From positions 6,085 through 61,697 of the forward strand of contig DBWY01000012.1 of NCBI GenBank assembly GCA_002309195.1: 55,613 nt of DNA. Reading direction: 5' to 3'. Below the pieces are notes generated by a model. It was not told where the DNA came from, did no database searches, and saw nothing but the letters and a program-made list of their open reading frames with translations. Origin of the DNA: Treponema sp. UBA1226. GTDB taxonomy: Bacteria; Spirochaetota; Spirochaetia; Treponematales; Treponemataceae. Position numbers and translations under genes: made by a program. Below are positions 24,254 to 32,449 of the stretch, piece by piece; position 1 is the stretch's first letter, and each line of letters starts with the position of its first letter.

Positions 24254-25701
24254 AGTTCACCTGCAATTATATAAGACCCGTTTTTATCCTGCATGATTTC
24301 ATCGTATTCAAGACCAAAGTCCATTAAAAGTTTTATGACGCGCGGACTGCAAAAGCCTCCCTGACACCTTCCCATTCCTGCGTTGCACCTTCTTTTAATT
24401 CCGTCTACACTCACAGGCTTTATTATCGAATTGAGCGCTGCAAGAATTTCTCCTTCGGTAATCGTTTCGCATCTGCATACGACTCTGCCATAAGTGTAAT
24501 TATCTTTTATAAGCTGTTTCTTTTCCTGTTCAGATAATTCTTTAAATCTGATTTTCTTTCTTGTATCGATAAATCTTTTTTTCTGTTCAATGTGAAGCCC
24601 TGCTTTTTCTAAAAGCATGAGTGCGGCTTCTCCCATCGCAAACGATGCAGAAAGACCCGGAGATTTTATTCCGGCAAAATCTATAAAGCCTTTGCTTTCT
24701 GGAACTTCTCGTATGATAAAATCATCTTCTGTTGAATTTGCCCTGATGCCCGCAAAGTTTCTTATTGATAAACTTAAGTCAATCGACGGAACAGATTTTT
24801 TTGCAAGCTCTGCAATGTAATTTAATCCCTGCGATGTAACTGCAATGTCGTCTTTTTCTGTTGCCTCTGCGTCTGGTCCTACGATTATGTTGTCGTGGCA
24901 TGTAGGAGCAACAAGAACTCCTTTTGTCCCGTTTGAAGGACACTGGAATATTACTCTGTTTACGATTCCGCTTGCTTCGTGGTCAAGAAGAAAATATTGA
25001 CCGCGGCTCGGTTTGATTTTATACGAAGGCTTTGCAACAAGCGAGAGGATTTCATCTGCGTAAACGCCTGCCGCATTTATGACAAAGCTTGCGTTTACTT
25101 TTTCGCCTTTGCCGCTTGTGATTTCATAAGCGTTTTTGTATTCTTTGTTGCACTGTTCACACGGTATTTTTTTAATTGAATTTACTTTAAAATTTCTTTT
25201 GAGTTCTGTTCCGTTTAAGACAGCGGTTTCTGCAAATGCAAGACACAGTTCCCACGGGCTTACGACTCCCGCAGTTTTTGCATAAAGCGCACTTGTAATT
25301 TTATCAGAAAGATTTGGTTCAAGCTTTTTAATCTGTGATGGATTTAAAATTTCCATCTGTGAGATTCTGTTTTTGAGACCGCGGCCGTAAAGTTCTTTTA
25401 CGGTTACATCGTCTTTTTTATCAAAGGCGCATACAAAAGAGCCGGTCCATTTAACCGGAACATCAAGCTTTCTGCAGAGCTCTGGAGCGTATTCGCTTCC
25501 AAGTGCGTTAAGGATTGCCATGAGGCTTCCCGGCCGCGGGTCGTATCCTGCATGAATGATTCCGCTGTTGGCTTTTGTCGTTCCGCTTGCGACATCATTT
25601 TCTGCTTCGAGAATTACGGTTTTAAGATTGTATTTTGAAAGTTCAAATGCAATTGCAGCGCCTGTGACACCACAGCCGATGATGGCAACGTCATAACTCA
25701 T
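24250..25701 (-). CDS. glpA: Anaerobic glycerol-3-phosphate dehydrogenase, GlpA-like
   Basis: A 483-residue protein. The FAD motif 'DVAIIGCGVTGAAIAFELSKYNL' is at the N-terminus, and 'ASGTTKANSGIIHAGYDPRPGS' is the DAO-family substrate-site block. The C-terminal ~90 residues hold a BFD-like domain, with 'VVCRCETITEGEI' and 'RRCNAGMGRCQGGFCSPRV' giving Cys ligands for an iron-sulphur cluster. It would oxidise glycerol 3-phosphate to dihydroxyacetone phosphate. It leads the operon with the FAD partner, DUF1667, glpK and acyP; AGGAG stands before the ATG. A strict choice between GlpA and other DAO-family oxidases depends on the neighbours. Confidence 0.85.
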   Translation of the reverse strand: MSYDVAIIGCGVTGAAIAFELSKYNLKTVILEAENDVASGTTKANSGIIHAGYDPRPGSLMAILNALGSEYAPELCRKLDVPVKWTGSFVCAFDKKDDVTVKELYGRGLKNRISQMEILNPSQIKKLEPNLSDKITSALYAKTAGVVSPWELCLAFAETAVLNGTELKRNFKVNSIKKIPCEQCNKEYKNAYEITSGKGEKVNASFVINAAGVYADEILSLVAKPSYKIKPSRGQYFLLDHEASGIVNRVIFQCPSNGTKGVLVAPTCHDNIIVGPDAEATEKDDIAVTSQGLNYIAELAKKSVPSIDLSLSIRNFAGIRANSTEDDFIIREVPESKGFIDFAGIKSPGLSASFAMGEAALMLLEKAGLHIEQKKRFIDTRKKIRFKELSEQEKKQLIKDNYTYGRVVCRCETITEGEILAALNSIIKPVSVDGIKRRCNAGMGRCQGGFCSPRVIKLLMDFGLEYDEIMQDKNGSYIIAGEL

Positions 25702-25722
25702 TTTCGAATCTCCTGATTTTTA

Positions 25723-25751
25723 ATTATAAACCCGAAAATGAGTATTTTCAA
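25723..25751 (-). promoter_or_regulatory. Promoter of the glp operon
   Basis: Minus strand: TTGAAA (25751-25746), 17-bp spacer, TATAAT (25728-25723). It sits in the 51-base gap right after the acyltransferase stop, so the glp operon can be expressed apart from the upstream genes. Confidence 0.65.
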
Positions 25752-25752
25752 A

Positions 25753-26682
25753 TTATTCGTAATCGTGAACGTTGCGGATTTTTTCGATTTCGTCGTGCTG
25801 TTCTTCGAGAATCTGCATGATGCGGTCAACAGTATGCTGTTTTGGATCCGGGTCATCTGCAGGAACTTTTTCAAGGATTTCGTTTCTAAACGACTTACAG
25901 TCGATTACAGGACTTGCAGACAAAATGATTTCATCCTTGCATACAAGGTCTTTCATCATGTTCTCTGTGTCTTGTGGATTTATGCGAAGACAGTTTCCGT
26001 TGTTAGAAACTAAAATCATCACGTCAAAAAGCCTTAAGTAAGAATCTATTTCGCGAAGACCACGTTTTGTTTCTGGAACTCCGGGACGATAGCGTGTACC
26101 TGCAGGGAATACAAGAATTACTTCGCCGCGTTTCTTACATGCATCCATTGCACGCATTGCAGCAAAATTTATTTTCTTTGATTTTAATTCCTCTGCTTTT
26201 TTCTCTTCTTCTGACATGTCAGAATTTTCTACATTATTAAGTGAGCGGCTCGGATAAATTACGACGCGTGTAAAACCTTCTGTCCATGCGCGAACAAGAG
26301 GATGAGCTTCGTTTAATTTCATTCCGGCAATTGCAACAATTCTCGAAGCAAGATCTTTTGACCATTCTTCTCCTTCTTCTTCCAGTCTGAATATAATCGC
26401 AGGAAGATCAAGGTTTGAGTAATGTTCCATAAGGATAAGACCATGCTTACCGGATTTTACAGCATCATAGAAAGCCTTAAAGTTTTCTTTGTGTTCAAGA
26501 CGGCTTCCGGGAAGATGATTTTCCCTGAGCATGTCAAAAAGAATTTTTCTTGGAACCGGATTTGCTTTTTCATAGACATTTGTTTCGTCGATTTTTGCAG
26601 GTGCCTTTGAATTTGCAAGAAGTTCGTCAAAATACTTTTTATATTTAACAACTAATTCTACAGGTTTTTCATTTTCTTCCAT
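25753..26682 (-). CDS. PlsC-like glycerolipid acyltransferase
   Basis: A 309-residue protein. 'LILMEHYSNLDLPAII' gives the acyltransferase H-x4-D motif at ~98-103, 'VFPAGTRYRPG' stands in for the usual F-P-E-G-T-R block (Glu replaced by Ala), and a later hydrophobic strand 'FDVMILVSNNG' fits the fold. It likely transfers an acyl group to glycerol 3-phosphate or 1-acylglycerol 3-phosphate in phospholipid synthesis. There is no clear membrane helix. GGAG precedes the ATG. Placement beside the glycerol-3-phosphate genes is consistent with this role. Confidence 0.8.
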   Translation of the reverse strand: MEENEKPVELVVKYKKYFDELLANSKAPAKIDETNVYEKANPVPRKILFDMLRENHLPGSRLEHKENFKAFYDAVKSGKHGLILMEHYSNLDLPAIIFRLEEEGEEWSKDLASRIVAIAGMKLNEAHPLVRAWTEGFTRVVIYPSRSLNNVENSDMSEEEKKAEELKSKKINFAAMRAMDACKKRGEVILVFPAGTRYRPGVPETKRGLREIDSYLRLFDVMILVSNNGNCLRINPQDTENMMKDLVCKDEIILSASPVIDCKSFRNEILEKVPADDPDPKQHTVDRIMQILEEQHDEIEKIRNVHDYE

Positions 26683-26745
26683 AATTAAGTATACTCCATA
26701 ATGTATTGTACCGGCTTTTTAAGCCTTATTTATTTTAAAACTAAT

Positions 26746-27597
26746 TTAATTTTTTTGCAATTTCTTATCGATGTTATCCCTGTGCGTTACATAGTAAAAA
26801 TAATCGTGGCCCGCAAGATTTATTGCCTTGATTTTCTTTACAAATTTACTTTCAGGAATTAAATTCTGTGCATTTGAAAGAAGAGAAGAAGATTCTTCTT
26901 TTTTTCCGTCTGCAAAGCGTGACTGTGAAAGCATTATCGATGTGTAATATTTTTCTGCTGTCGTTCCGGCAATCGAATATGCTTTTTCAAAATATGTGCG
27001 GGCTTTATCTTTGCTTCCGCCACCGATTGCAGGTGCCTGGAAAAACCACTGCGCGATATTAACGAGCGTGTACCACATGTTTTCGTTTAACGAAAGCGCT
27101 TTTAAATAGTAGTCTTTAATTACAAGACCTTTTTTCATCGCTTCTGTTCTTGGTAAAAAACGAAGGCTGCACGAAATTACATCTCCTGCGACAGTATAAA
27201 GCCATTCGTTGATTTCTGCTTCTGCGTGAATTTTAATAAAGTCCTCAAGCTTTTTCATCTGCGGAACAATTATGTCTTTAAGATGAGGGTCGTTGTTATC
27301 TGCTTCGTAAAAATAATTGTAGGTTTCCATTACAAGGAAAGTATCGATTACAAGCTGAGCCTGTTCACTTAAGGTTTTACATTCTTCACTGCTTAAAATT
27401 TTTTTGCGGTATTCGTCGATTTTAGCGCGTGCATTTGCAAATTCCATTACAGAAAGAGAAGTGCGGAACGCCATAATATTTTTTATGACCTCTTCTTCGT
27501 GTTTCGTAAAAGATGAATTTGCATAGCACGAAATTCCGCATAAAAAAATACAGAGAATAAGAAAAAATTTCTTAAAATAATTTTTTTTAAAATTCAT
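26746..27597 (-). CDS. Exported TPR-like protein
   Basis: A 283-residue protein with a Lys-rich signal and a hydrophobic core ending near 'GISCYA'; it could be a lipoprotein or a secreted protein. The rest is almost all helical, with a repeating pattern ('YYLKALSLNENMWYTLVNIAQWF', 'KARTYFEKAYSIAGTTAEKYYTSIML') resembling tetratricopeptide repeats. No catalytic motif. It starts 21 bases after the Band 7 gene and is probably cotranscribed with it. Exact role unknown. Confidence 0.65.
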   Translation of the reverse strand: MNFKKNYFKKFFLILCIFLCGISCYANSSFTKHEEEVIKNIMAFRTSLSVMEFANARAKIDEYRKKILSSEECKTLSEQAQLVIDTFLVMETYNYFYEADNNDPHLKDIIVPQMKKLEDFIKIHAEAEINEWLYTVAGDVISCSLRFLPRTEAMKKGLVIKDYYLKALSLNENMWYTLVNIAQWFFQAPAIGGGSKDKARTYFEKAYSIAGTTAEKYYTSIMLSQSRFADGKKEESSSLLSNAQNLIPESKFVKKIKAINLAGHDYFYYVTHRDNIDKKLQKN

Positions 27598-27618
27598 TTC
27601 TACCTGCCGGAAAGTATT

Positions 27619-28539
27619 TTATTCTCTTGCTGCAGGAAGATTTACGATTCCGCCTGCTGCAGTAAGCGGAACATATTCCGGAACCTGACGGCCATCCCAG
27701 CGCTTTGCTCTTTCAAGCTGGATTTCAAGTTCTTTAAGACGAATCTCTACCTGATAGTTCTGTGCAACCTTTGCATTGTAATATGCAAGAGCGTCGGCTT
27801 CGACTCTTTTTGCTTCTGCTGCTTTCTGTGCCTTGATAAGTTCTGCTTCTGCTTCCTGTTCTGCAGCAGCTTTTTTTGCTTCGGCTTCCTTAACCTGTTT
27901 TTGAGCCTGCTGCTCTGCAAGCTTTAAATCCTGTTCAGCTTTTTTAACTTCCTGAGCACGGTTTGCTGTTTCTTTAATCTGCTTGTCAAAGTCGTCCGAC
28001 CAGTCCCAGTTTGTAATTGTCGTCTGGCTTATGTCGATAGGATAGTCTGCCATTCTTGTAAGCATTGCCTGTGCAACTTTTGTAGTTACTTCATTCTGTT
28101 TTTCTACAAGGTCATAGATGGAATACTGACCTACAGTTTCTTTTAAAGAAGCCTTAACGTTGTCACGCATCGCTCCCTGAATTATTGCATCGTTCTGATA
28201 GCGGGTTACGATATCCATGATTCTTTTTTCATCATATACATAGCGTACTGCAACAGTACTTCCTACAGTCTGCATGTCCTTTGTAATTGCACCGTCGCTT
28301 CCGCATGAAAAAGAAACTTCATACGTTTTTGGTTCAAGGCGGAATTTACGAATCTGAGTAATGAATGGTGCATGAAACTTCATGCCGGGCTGAATGACAT
28401 CACCTTCTACCTGTCCGAGTGTAACCTGAATTCCCCTTTCATTAGGCGAAATTACAGAGCAAGAGTTTATAATTACGATAAAAACCAGAGCAACAATGCT
28501 TCCGGCTGTAATAAGCTTTTTTATAAGTTTTTCGTTCAT
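27619..28539 (-). CDS. SPFH/Band 7 (prohibitin-like) membrane protein
   Basis: A 306-residue protein. One N-terminal helix (~9-27), then the SPFH domain ('ISPNERGIQVTLGQVEGDVIQPGMKFHAPF', 'YVYDEKRIMDIVTRYQ', 'TNWDWSDDFDKQIKETANRAQEVKKAEQDL'), then a long Ala/Glu/Lys coiled coil at ~195-260. Such proteins oligomerise at the cytoplasmic membrane and often guard or regulate proteases (HflK/C-like), facing outward or inward. The N-terminal cysteine in 'VIINSCSV' resembles a lipobox. GGAGG precedes the ATG, and TTGCCC-17-TATTTT on the minus strand (28589-28561) is a plausible promoter. Confidence 0.88.
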   Translation of the reverse strand: MNEKLIKKLITAGSIVALVFIVIINSCSVISPNERGIQVTLGQVEGDVIQPGMKFHAPFITQIRKFRLEPKTYEVSFSCGSDGAITKDMQTVGSTVAVRYVYDEKRIMDIVTRYQNDAIIQGAMRDNVKASLKETVGQYSIYDLVEKQNEVTTKVAQAMLTRMADYPIDISQTTITNWDWSDDFDKQIKETANRAQEVKKAEQDLKLAEQQAQKQVKEAEAKKAAAEQEAEAELIKAQKAAEAKRVEADALAYYNAKVAQNYQVEIRLKELEIQLERAKRWDGRQVPEYVPLTAAGGIVNLPAARE

Positions 28540-28617
28540 AGGTATTTACCTCCATGACTTAAAATACCTAAAATTCGATAAAAGGGCAAGGATTGTTTTA
28601 CACTGGCTCAAAAATCC

Positions 28618-28646
28618 TTGATTTCTCAAAATGTGCAGATTATAAT
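28618..28646 (+). promoter_or_regulatory. Promoter for the large lipoprotein gene
   Basis: TTGATT (28618-28623), 17-bp spacer, TATAAT (28641-28646), 29 bases upstream of the ATG. Confidence 0.55.
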
Positions 28647-28674
28647 GGAAGAGATTGCTTTATAAGGGGAGTTT

Positions 28675-31600
28675 ATGAAAAAATCAGCGCTTTTAGCCGC
28701 ATTTTTGACATTACTTTTTTTCTCTTGTAGCTTAACTCTGGACGGGTCACCGCGGGGGAGTGGAGAGGGTTCCCAAACTCCGGTTGAACAGTACATCGAT
28801 TTTAGCAAAAGATATGACACATCAATAAACTTTAATTTATATGAGCCTTCAGAACGATACATAATTCTTCCAAACTTTAAAGATTCAACTTTATTAAGCA
28901 AGCTGAATATAAAAAAAATAAAAATCATTTATGGGGTTACAGACGGCGAAACTTATAACGAAACAGTAGATGCTACGCCAGGTACTTCAACAATCTCGGT
29001 AAATATTTCATTACCGGGCGGAAACTACAACATGTCGCTTGAGGCAATCGATGCAAATGGCAAGGTTGTATTAAAAGCAGCACAAAAAGCTGTAACAGTA
29101 AGGGCAAACGTTGTATTAAGTTTTGCTCTTTCTCCTTACCAGGATAAAACTTCATCCGATGCAAAAGGTTCTGTAAAAGCAACTCTGTATTTTCCTTCAG
29201 GCAGCGGTTCATACTGTGTTAAATGCGGAATCGATAATAATGAAACAGCTTCTAAGGATGTAACTTTATCTTCGACAGGAACGACAGAATGTGTATTTGA
29301 AATAGAAAATGTAAATCCCGGCTCTCATCCTTTTAACGTTGTAATTGCAAATGACTCAACTTTTACTAATCCTGTTGTAATTTCTCTGTCTGTAATCGTT
29401 TACAGCAATATGGTAAGTGACACAAGCTTTGATGCATCAGGTTCTTCCCTTGTAAGTAAGACTATTGAGTTTACTTCGCAGCTTATGCAGGCTGTAACGC
29501 TTAATGACTATGCGCTTTGTATAAACGGGACTGGGGGAAAGTTTCCGACTGATAATCTTGGAGTGCTCCAGAACGCCATCGATGGTAAACAAAAATGCGT
29601 TGTGTTTACCAGCGTAAGCGATGCGCTGGGTTTTGTGAATACTGCAGATGGCTGGAAGGATGCTTCTGAATATACATTTTACATAAGCGGAACAGTAAAA
29701 GAATGTAACATAAATTTTAACATGAGCGGTAAGATGGTAAATCTTACAGGCTATAAACCTTCTTCTGGTGATGTTGCACAAATTGATGCAACTGGTTTAG
29801 ATGGAAAGTTATTTGATGTAAGTAGCGGCACGGTTAAAGTAAATGATCTGACATTAACCGGTGGGGATGCTGGAAGTGGCAATGGCGGTGCAGTTAATGT
29901 AGCTGGCGGAACATTTGAACTTGCAGATGGAGCTGTTATTAAAGGTAACTCATGTACAGGATATGGTGACGGTGTCTATGTAGGTCCTTCAGGTAATTTT
30001 GTAATTTCTGGAAGCGCATACGTAGACAGTGATGATTGTGTTTATCTTGAAAGCGGGAAAGAGATATACGTCAAGGGCGAACTTAATCTTCCGACAGAAG
30101 CAGGCGGATTTGCCGCAACAATTACACCATCTTCTTATGATAGTAATGTAACGGTGTTAATTGGAGATACTGCCGGAGCTGCTTATAATGCTTCAGATAA
30201 AATCAAAGTAACAGCACAGACTGATTCTTTGCGTGAATGGGAAATAGAAAAAAATACGGGAAACCTTACTCCAAAAACACCGATGATTACGATTGCCGAA
30301 ACAGGCGTCGCAGGAAGCGAGAAGTATTATTACACGCTGGATAAATGTTATAGTGCGATAAAAGATGGATATAATGGGGAAAATATAGATATTGTGTTGT
30401 ATAATGGTGCCAGTTCGGAAAAAAGCGAGAATGCGATGAAGAATTCTAGCACAAGCAATACTATTCCTAACGCAATAAGAAACACTAGTTCAAATTCTGT
30501 AAGGCTTATGGTTGCCAGTGGAAATGAAATTGAAATTCCAAGTAATACTTTGGAATTTGCTAATTGCACAAAACTTGTTTATGCAGATTTAAAAGGCTTT
30601 AAAACAGATAGTGTAACAACTATGGGCTATTGGTTTAATCAATGTACAAATCTTACATATCTTAATCTGAAGAATTTTAATACGAGCAATGTTATTAATA
30701 TGGAATGTATGTTTCAAAATTGTAATAAACTTAAAGTATTGGATTTAACAAGTTTTAACACAACTAATGTTAAAAATATGAAATCCACATTTAGTTCTTG
30801 TAGTAAATTAGAAACAATATATGTATCTGAAAATTTTAAGACAGATAGTGTTACCGATAGTACTATGATGTTTCAAGCTTGCAATTCATTGGTAGGAGGT
30901 AAGGGAACTACTCTTTCAAATGTAGGTAATACAACACATACATACGCTCGCATCGATGGTGGCCCTTCGACTGCGACAAAGGGTCTTTTTACAGCCGGCC
31001 CTCCGATTGGTCCTAAACTTAGGCCTGATGCAGTCGGTGATATCGTATTTAAAGATGGCTCTGCAATGGCTTCTTCAGATATAGCATCGATAACTGATGC
31101 GCAGAAAGAAGCCGCTATCGCGGTTATTTTCTATAAGGGTACAAGATTAAATAACGGCGATGATTCTACAACCGAACGTATGCTTGGAGTGGGATTGTGT
31201 CAGGGTTCAAAATCATGGTGTAAAGGTGGTGACAATGCTTCCAATGCTTCTAGTGTAAGAATTGAGACAATATTATGTGAAAATGAACCAGGAAATTATG
31301 GTGTTTGGCCAAATCCTGCGGTTAGGGATGGAAGAGAAAATTTTGAAAAAATAGGACAATATCTTGCAAGCAACGATGATACAGGAACAGCTGGAAATTA
31401 TCCTGCGTTTGAATTTGCAAGAAATTATAAGGAACAGGAAAATTCACGTGTAGAAGAGACTCCTTATGAAAAAGGCTGGTATTTACCAACTTTTGCAGAA
31501 TTATATTACGTACGCGGACGAAAAGGTGATTTAAATTCTGTGTTTAACTCTCTAGGCGTATCAGAACTAAATGTTGGTAATAATATTTTTTACTGGTCCT

Positions 31601-31725
31601 CAAGTCAAAGTCATGCAACGGGAACGGACTATGATGGTAAAGCTATATGCTTAAATATGGTTAATGGTATTAGTGATGGGTCCAAAACCATGACTGCTAA
31701 TGTCCGTGTCATCCGCCAGTTCTAA
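28675..31725 (+). CDS. Large mosaic surface lipoprotein (beta-helix, BspA/DUF285, DUF1566-like)
   Basis: A 1016-residue protein. The lipoprotein signal ends 'LFFSC' (residue ~18). Residues ~40-250 look like Ig-type beta domains. Residues ~330-500 contain polymorphic-membrane-protein-like repeats ('GNGGAVNVAGGTFELADGAVIKGNSC', with G-G-A-V) that suggest a right-handed beta-helix. Residues ~610-760 are DUF285/BspA-type repeats ('LTYLNLKNFNTSNVINMECMFQNCNKL' pattern). The C-terminus resembles DUF1566 ('GWYLPTFAELYYVRG', 'YWSSSQS', 'VRVIRQF'). It is probably surface exposed and adhesive; this is inferred from domain types. The BspA-like part and the end are visibly more AT-rich than the middle, as if modules had different origins. 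GGGGAG precedes the ATG. Confidence 0.8.
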   Translation: MKKSALLAAFLTLLFFSCSLTLDGSPRGSGEGSQTPVEQYIDFSKRYDTSINFNLYEPSERYIILPNFKDSTLLSKLNIKKIKIIYGVTDGETYNETVDATPGTSTISVNISLPGGNYNMSLEAIDANGKVVLKAAQKAVTVRANVVLSFALSPYQDKTSSDAKGSVKATLYFPSGSGSYCVKCGIDNNETASKDVTLSSTGTTECVFEIENVNPGSHPFNVVIANDSTFTNPVVISLSVIVYSNMVSDTSFDASGSSLVSKTIEFTSQLMQAVTLNDYALCINGTGGKFPTDNLGVLQNAIDGKQKCVVFTSVSDALGFVNTADGWKDASEYTFYISGTVKECNINFNMSGKMVNLTGYKPSSGDVAQIDATGLDGKLFDVSSGTVKVNDLTLTGGDAGSGNGGAVNVAGGTFELADGAVIKGNSCTGYGDGVYVGPSGNFVISGSAYVDSDDCVYLESGKEIYVKGELNLPTEAGGFAATITPSSYDSNVTVLIGDTAGAAYNASDKIKVTAQTDSLREWEIEKNTGNLTPKTPMITIAETGVAGSEKYYYTLDKCYSAIKDGYNGENIDIVLYNGASSEKSENAMKNSSTSNTIPNAIRNTSSNSVRLMVASGNEIEIPSNTLEFANCTKLVYADLKGFKTDSVTTMGYWFNQCTNLTYLNLKNFNTSNVINMECMFQNCNKLKVLDLTSFNTTNVKNMKSTFSSCSKLETIYVSENFKTDSVTDSTMMFQACNSLVGGKGTTLSNVGNTTHTYARIDGGPSTATKGLFTAGPPIGPKLRPDAVGDIVFKDGSAMASSDIASITDAQKEAAIAVIFYKGTRLNNGDDSTTERMLGVGLCQGSKSWCKGGDNASNASSVRIETILCENEPGNYGVWPNPAVRDGRENFEKIGQYLASNDDTGTAGNYPAFEFARNYKEQENSRVEETPYEKGWYLPTFAELYYVRGRKGDLNSVFNSLGVSELNVGNNIFYWSSSQSHATGTDYDGKAICLNMVNGISDGSKTMTANVRVIRQF

Positions 31726-31783
31726 AATGTGCTGTCTGTAGTTTCTAACTTTGTAAGACGTAAAATCTTTTAAAAATATCATA

Positions 31784-31812
31784 GCCCCGGGATTTTTCCG
31801 GGGCATTTTTTT
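31784..31812. terminator. Terminator, copy B of the duplicated module
   Basis: GCCCCGG/CCGGGGC hairpin with loop GATTTTT (31784-31804) followed by seven Ts, matching 16895-16927. Confidence 0.8.
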
Positions 31813-31830
31813 GCGCAGTGTTTTTTTTGA

Positions 31831-32210
31831 TTAATTATTTTTTAAGCCCTCGAGAATAAGTTCCAGCGGTGCGTTCATATCTTTTGCAGCTGCTTCTGGA
31901 GTTGCGTTGTATTTTTGAACAAGGGTAACTGCATCTTCGATGGCTTTCTGCTGGGCGCCGGCTTCTTTCCCGTCCTGAAAAGCCTCTTCTTTCTTTACTG
32001 CAATGTCCATCTTGTAATCATATTTTGCACAGAGCATGTTTATGACCTCCCGGGTTTTCTGACTTTCCTCTCAAGCGAAACTTCGTTAAGTTTATAGTCA
32101 CTTCCTGAAAGCGCATTGTAGAGCTCTAGAAAGTTCTTCTTTGCTTTTATGTCACTTCCGAATAAATCTGTAAAGACAGAATCCTTGTACTTTCTGTTAA
32201 TAAACGTCAT
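31831..32210 (-). pseudogene. PD-(D/E)XK (Rpn/YhgA-like) transposase-family gene, internally deleted
   Basis: From ATG 32210 (excellent CAGGAGG site) the frame gives 'RKYKDSVFTDLFGSDIKAKK' and on to 'NEVSLERKV', the typical N-terminus of this family, then runs out of frame to a stop at 32040. The C-terminus resumes in another frame ('TREVINMLCAKYDYKMDIAVKKEEAF' ... 'LELILEGLKNN') ending at 31831. The middle, including the nuclease active site, is missing, so this is a deletion derivative. The ATG at 32037 starts the C-terminal piece by chance. A shorter, older relic of the same C-terminus lies at 16944. Confidence 0.85.
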
Positions 32211-32370
32211 ATTTTACCTCCTGAAAAATAAATTTGGTTTCAGAAGGTATCGTAAAAATTTTTTGAATAAATTCACTCAAAAATAAAAAAAAAGACTAAT
32301 TTTCTCCCGGCAGCAGCCAGAACACAAAATGATTCACGGGAGGAGGTGAGTTGTTTTTTGCCGTGCCGTG

Positions 32371-32399
32371 TTTACAAAATTTTCTCAGAATGATATTCT
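32371..32399 (+). promoter_or_regulatory. Candidate thrS promoter
   Basis: TTTACA (32371-32376), 17-bp spacer, TATTCT (32394-32399). Upstream, CTCCCG/CGGGAG (~32305-32343) could form a hairpin. No T-box motif is present. Otherwise nothing is seen in 32211-32449. Confidence 0.4.
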
Positions 32400-32449
32400 A
32401 GAGGGACTCTTATATTATAGAAAGAAGTATATCTTTCAAGGAAGTTTTT

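Noticed and set aside
29437..29781. Minus-strand ORF inside the large lipoprotein gene
   Set aside because: Antisense shadow with no ribosome binding site or family match.
32211..32449. T-box leader for thrS
   Set aside because: No AGGGTGGNACCGCG-type T-box sequence and no specifier stem; only a promoter and a simple stem are visible.
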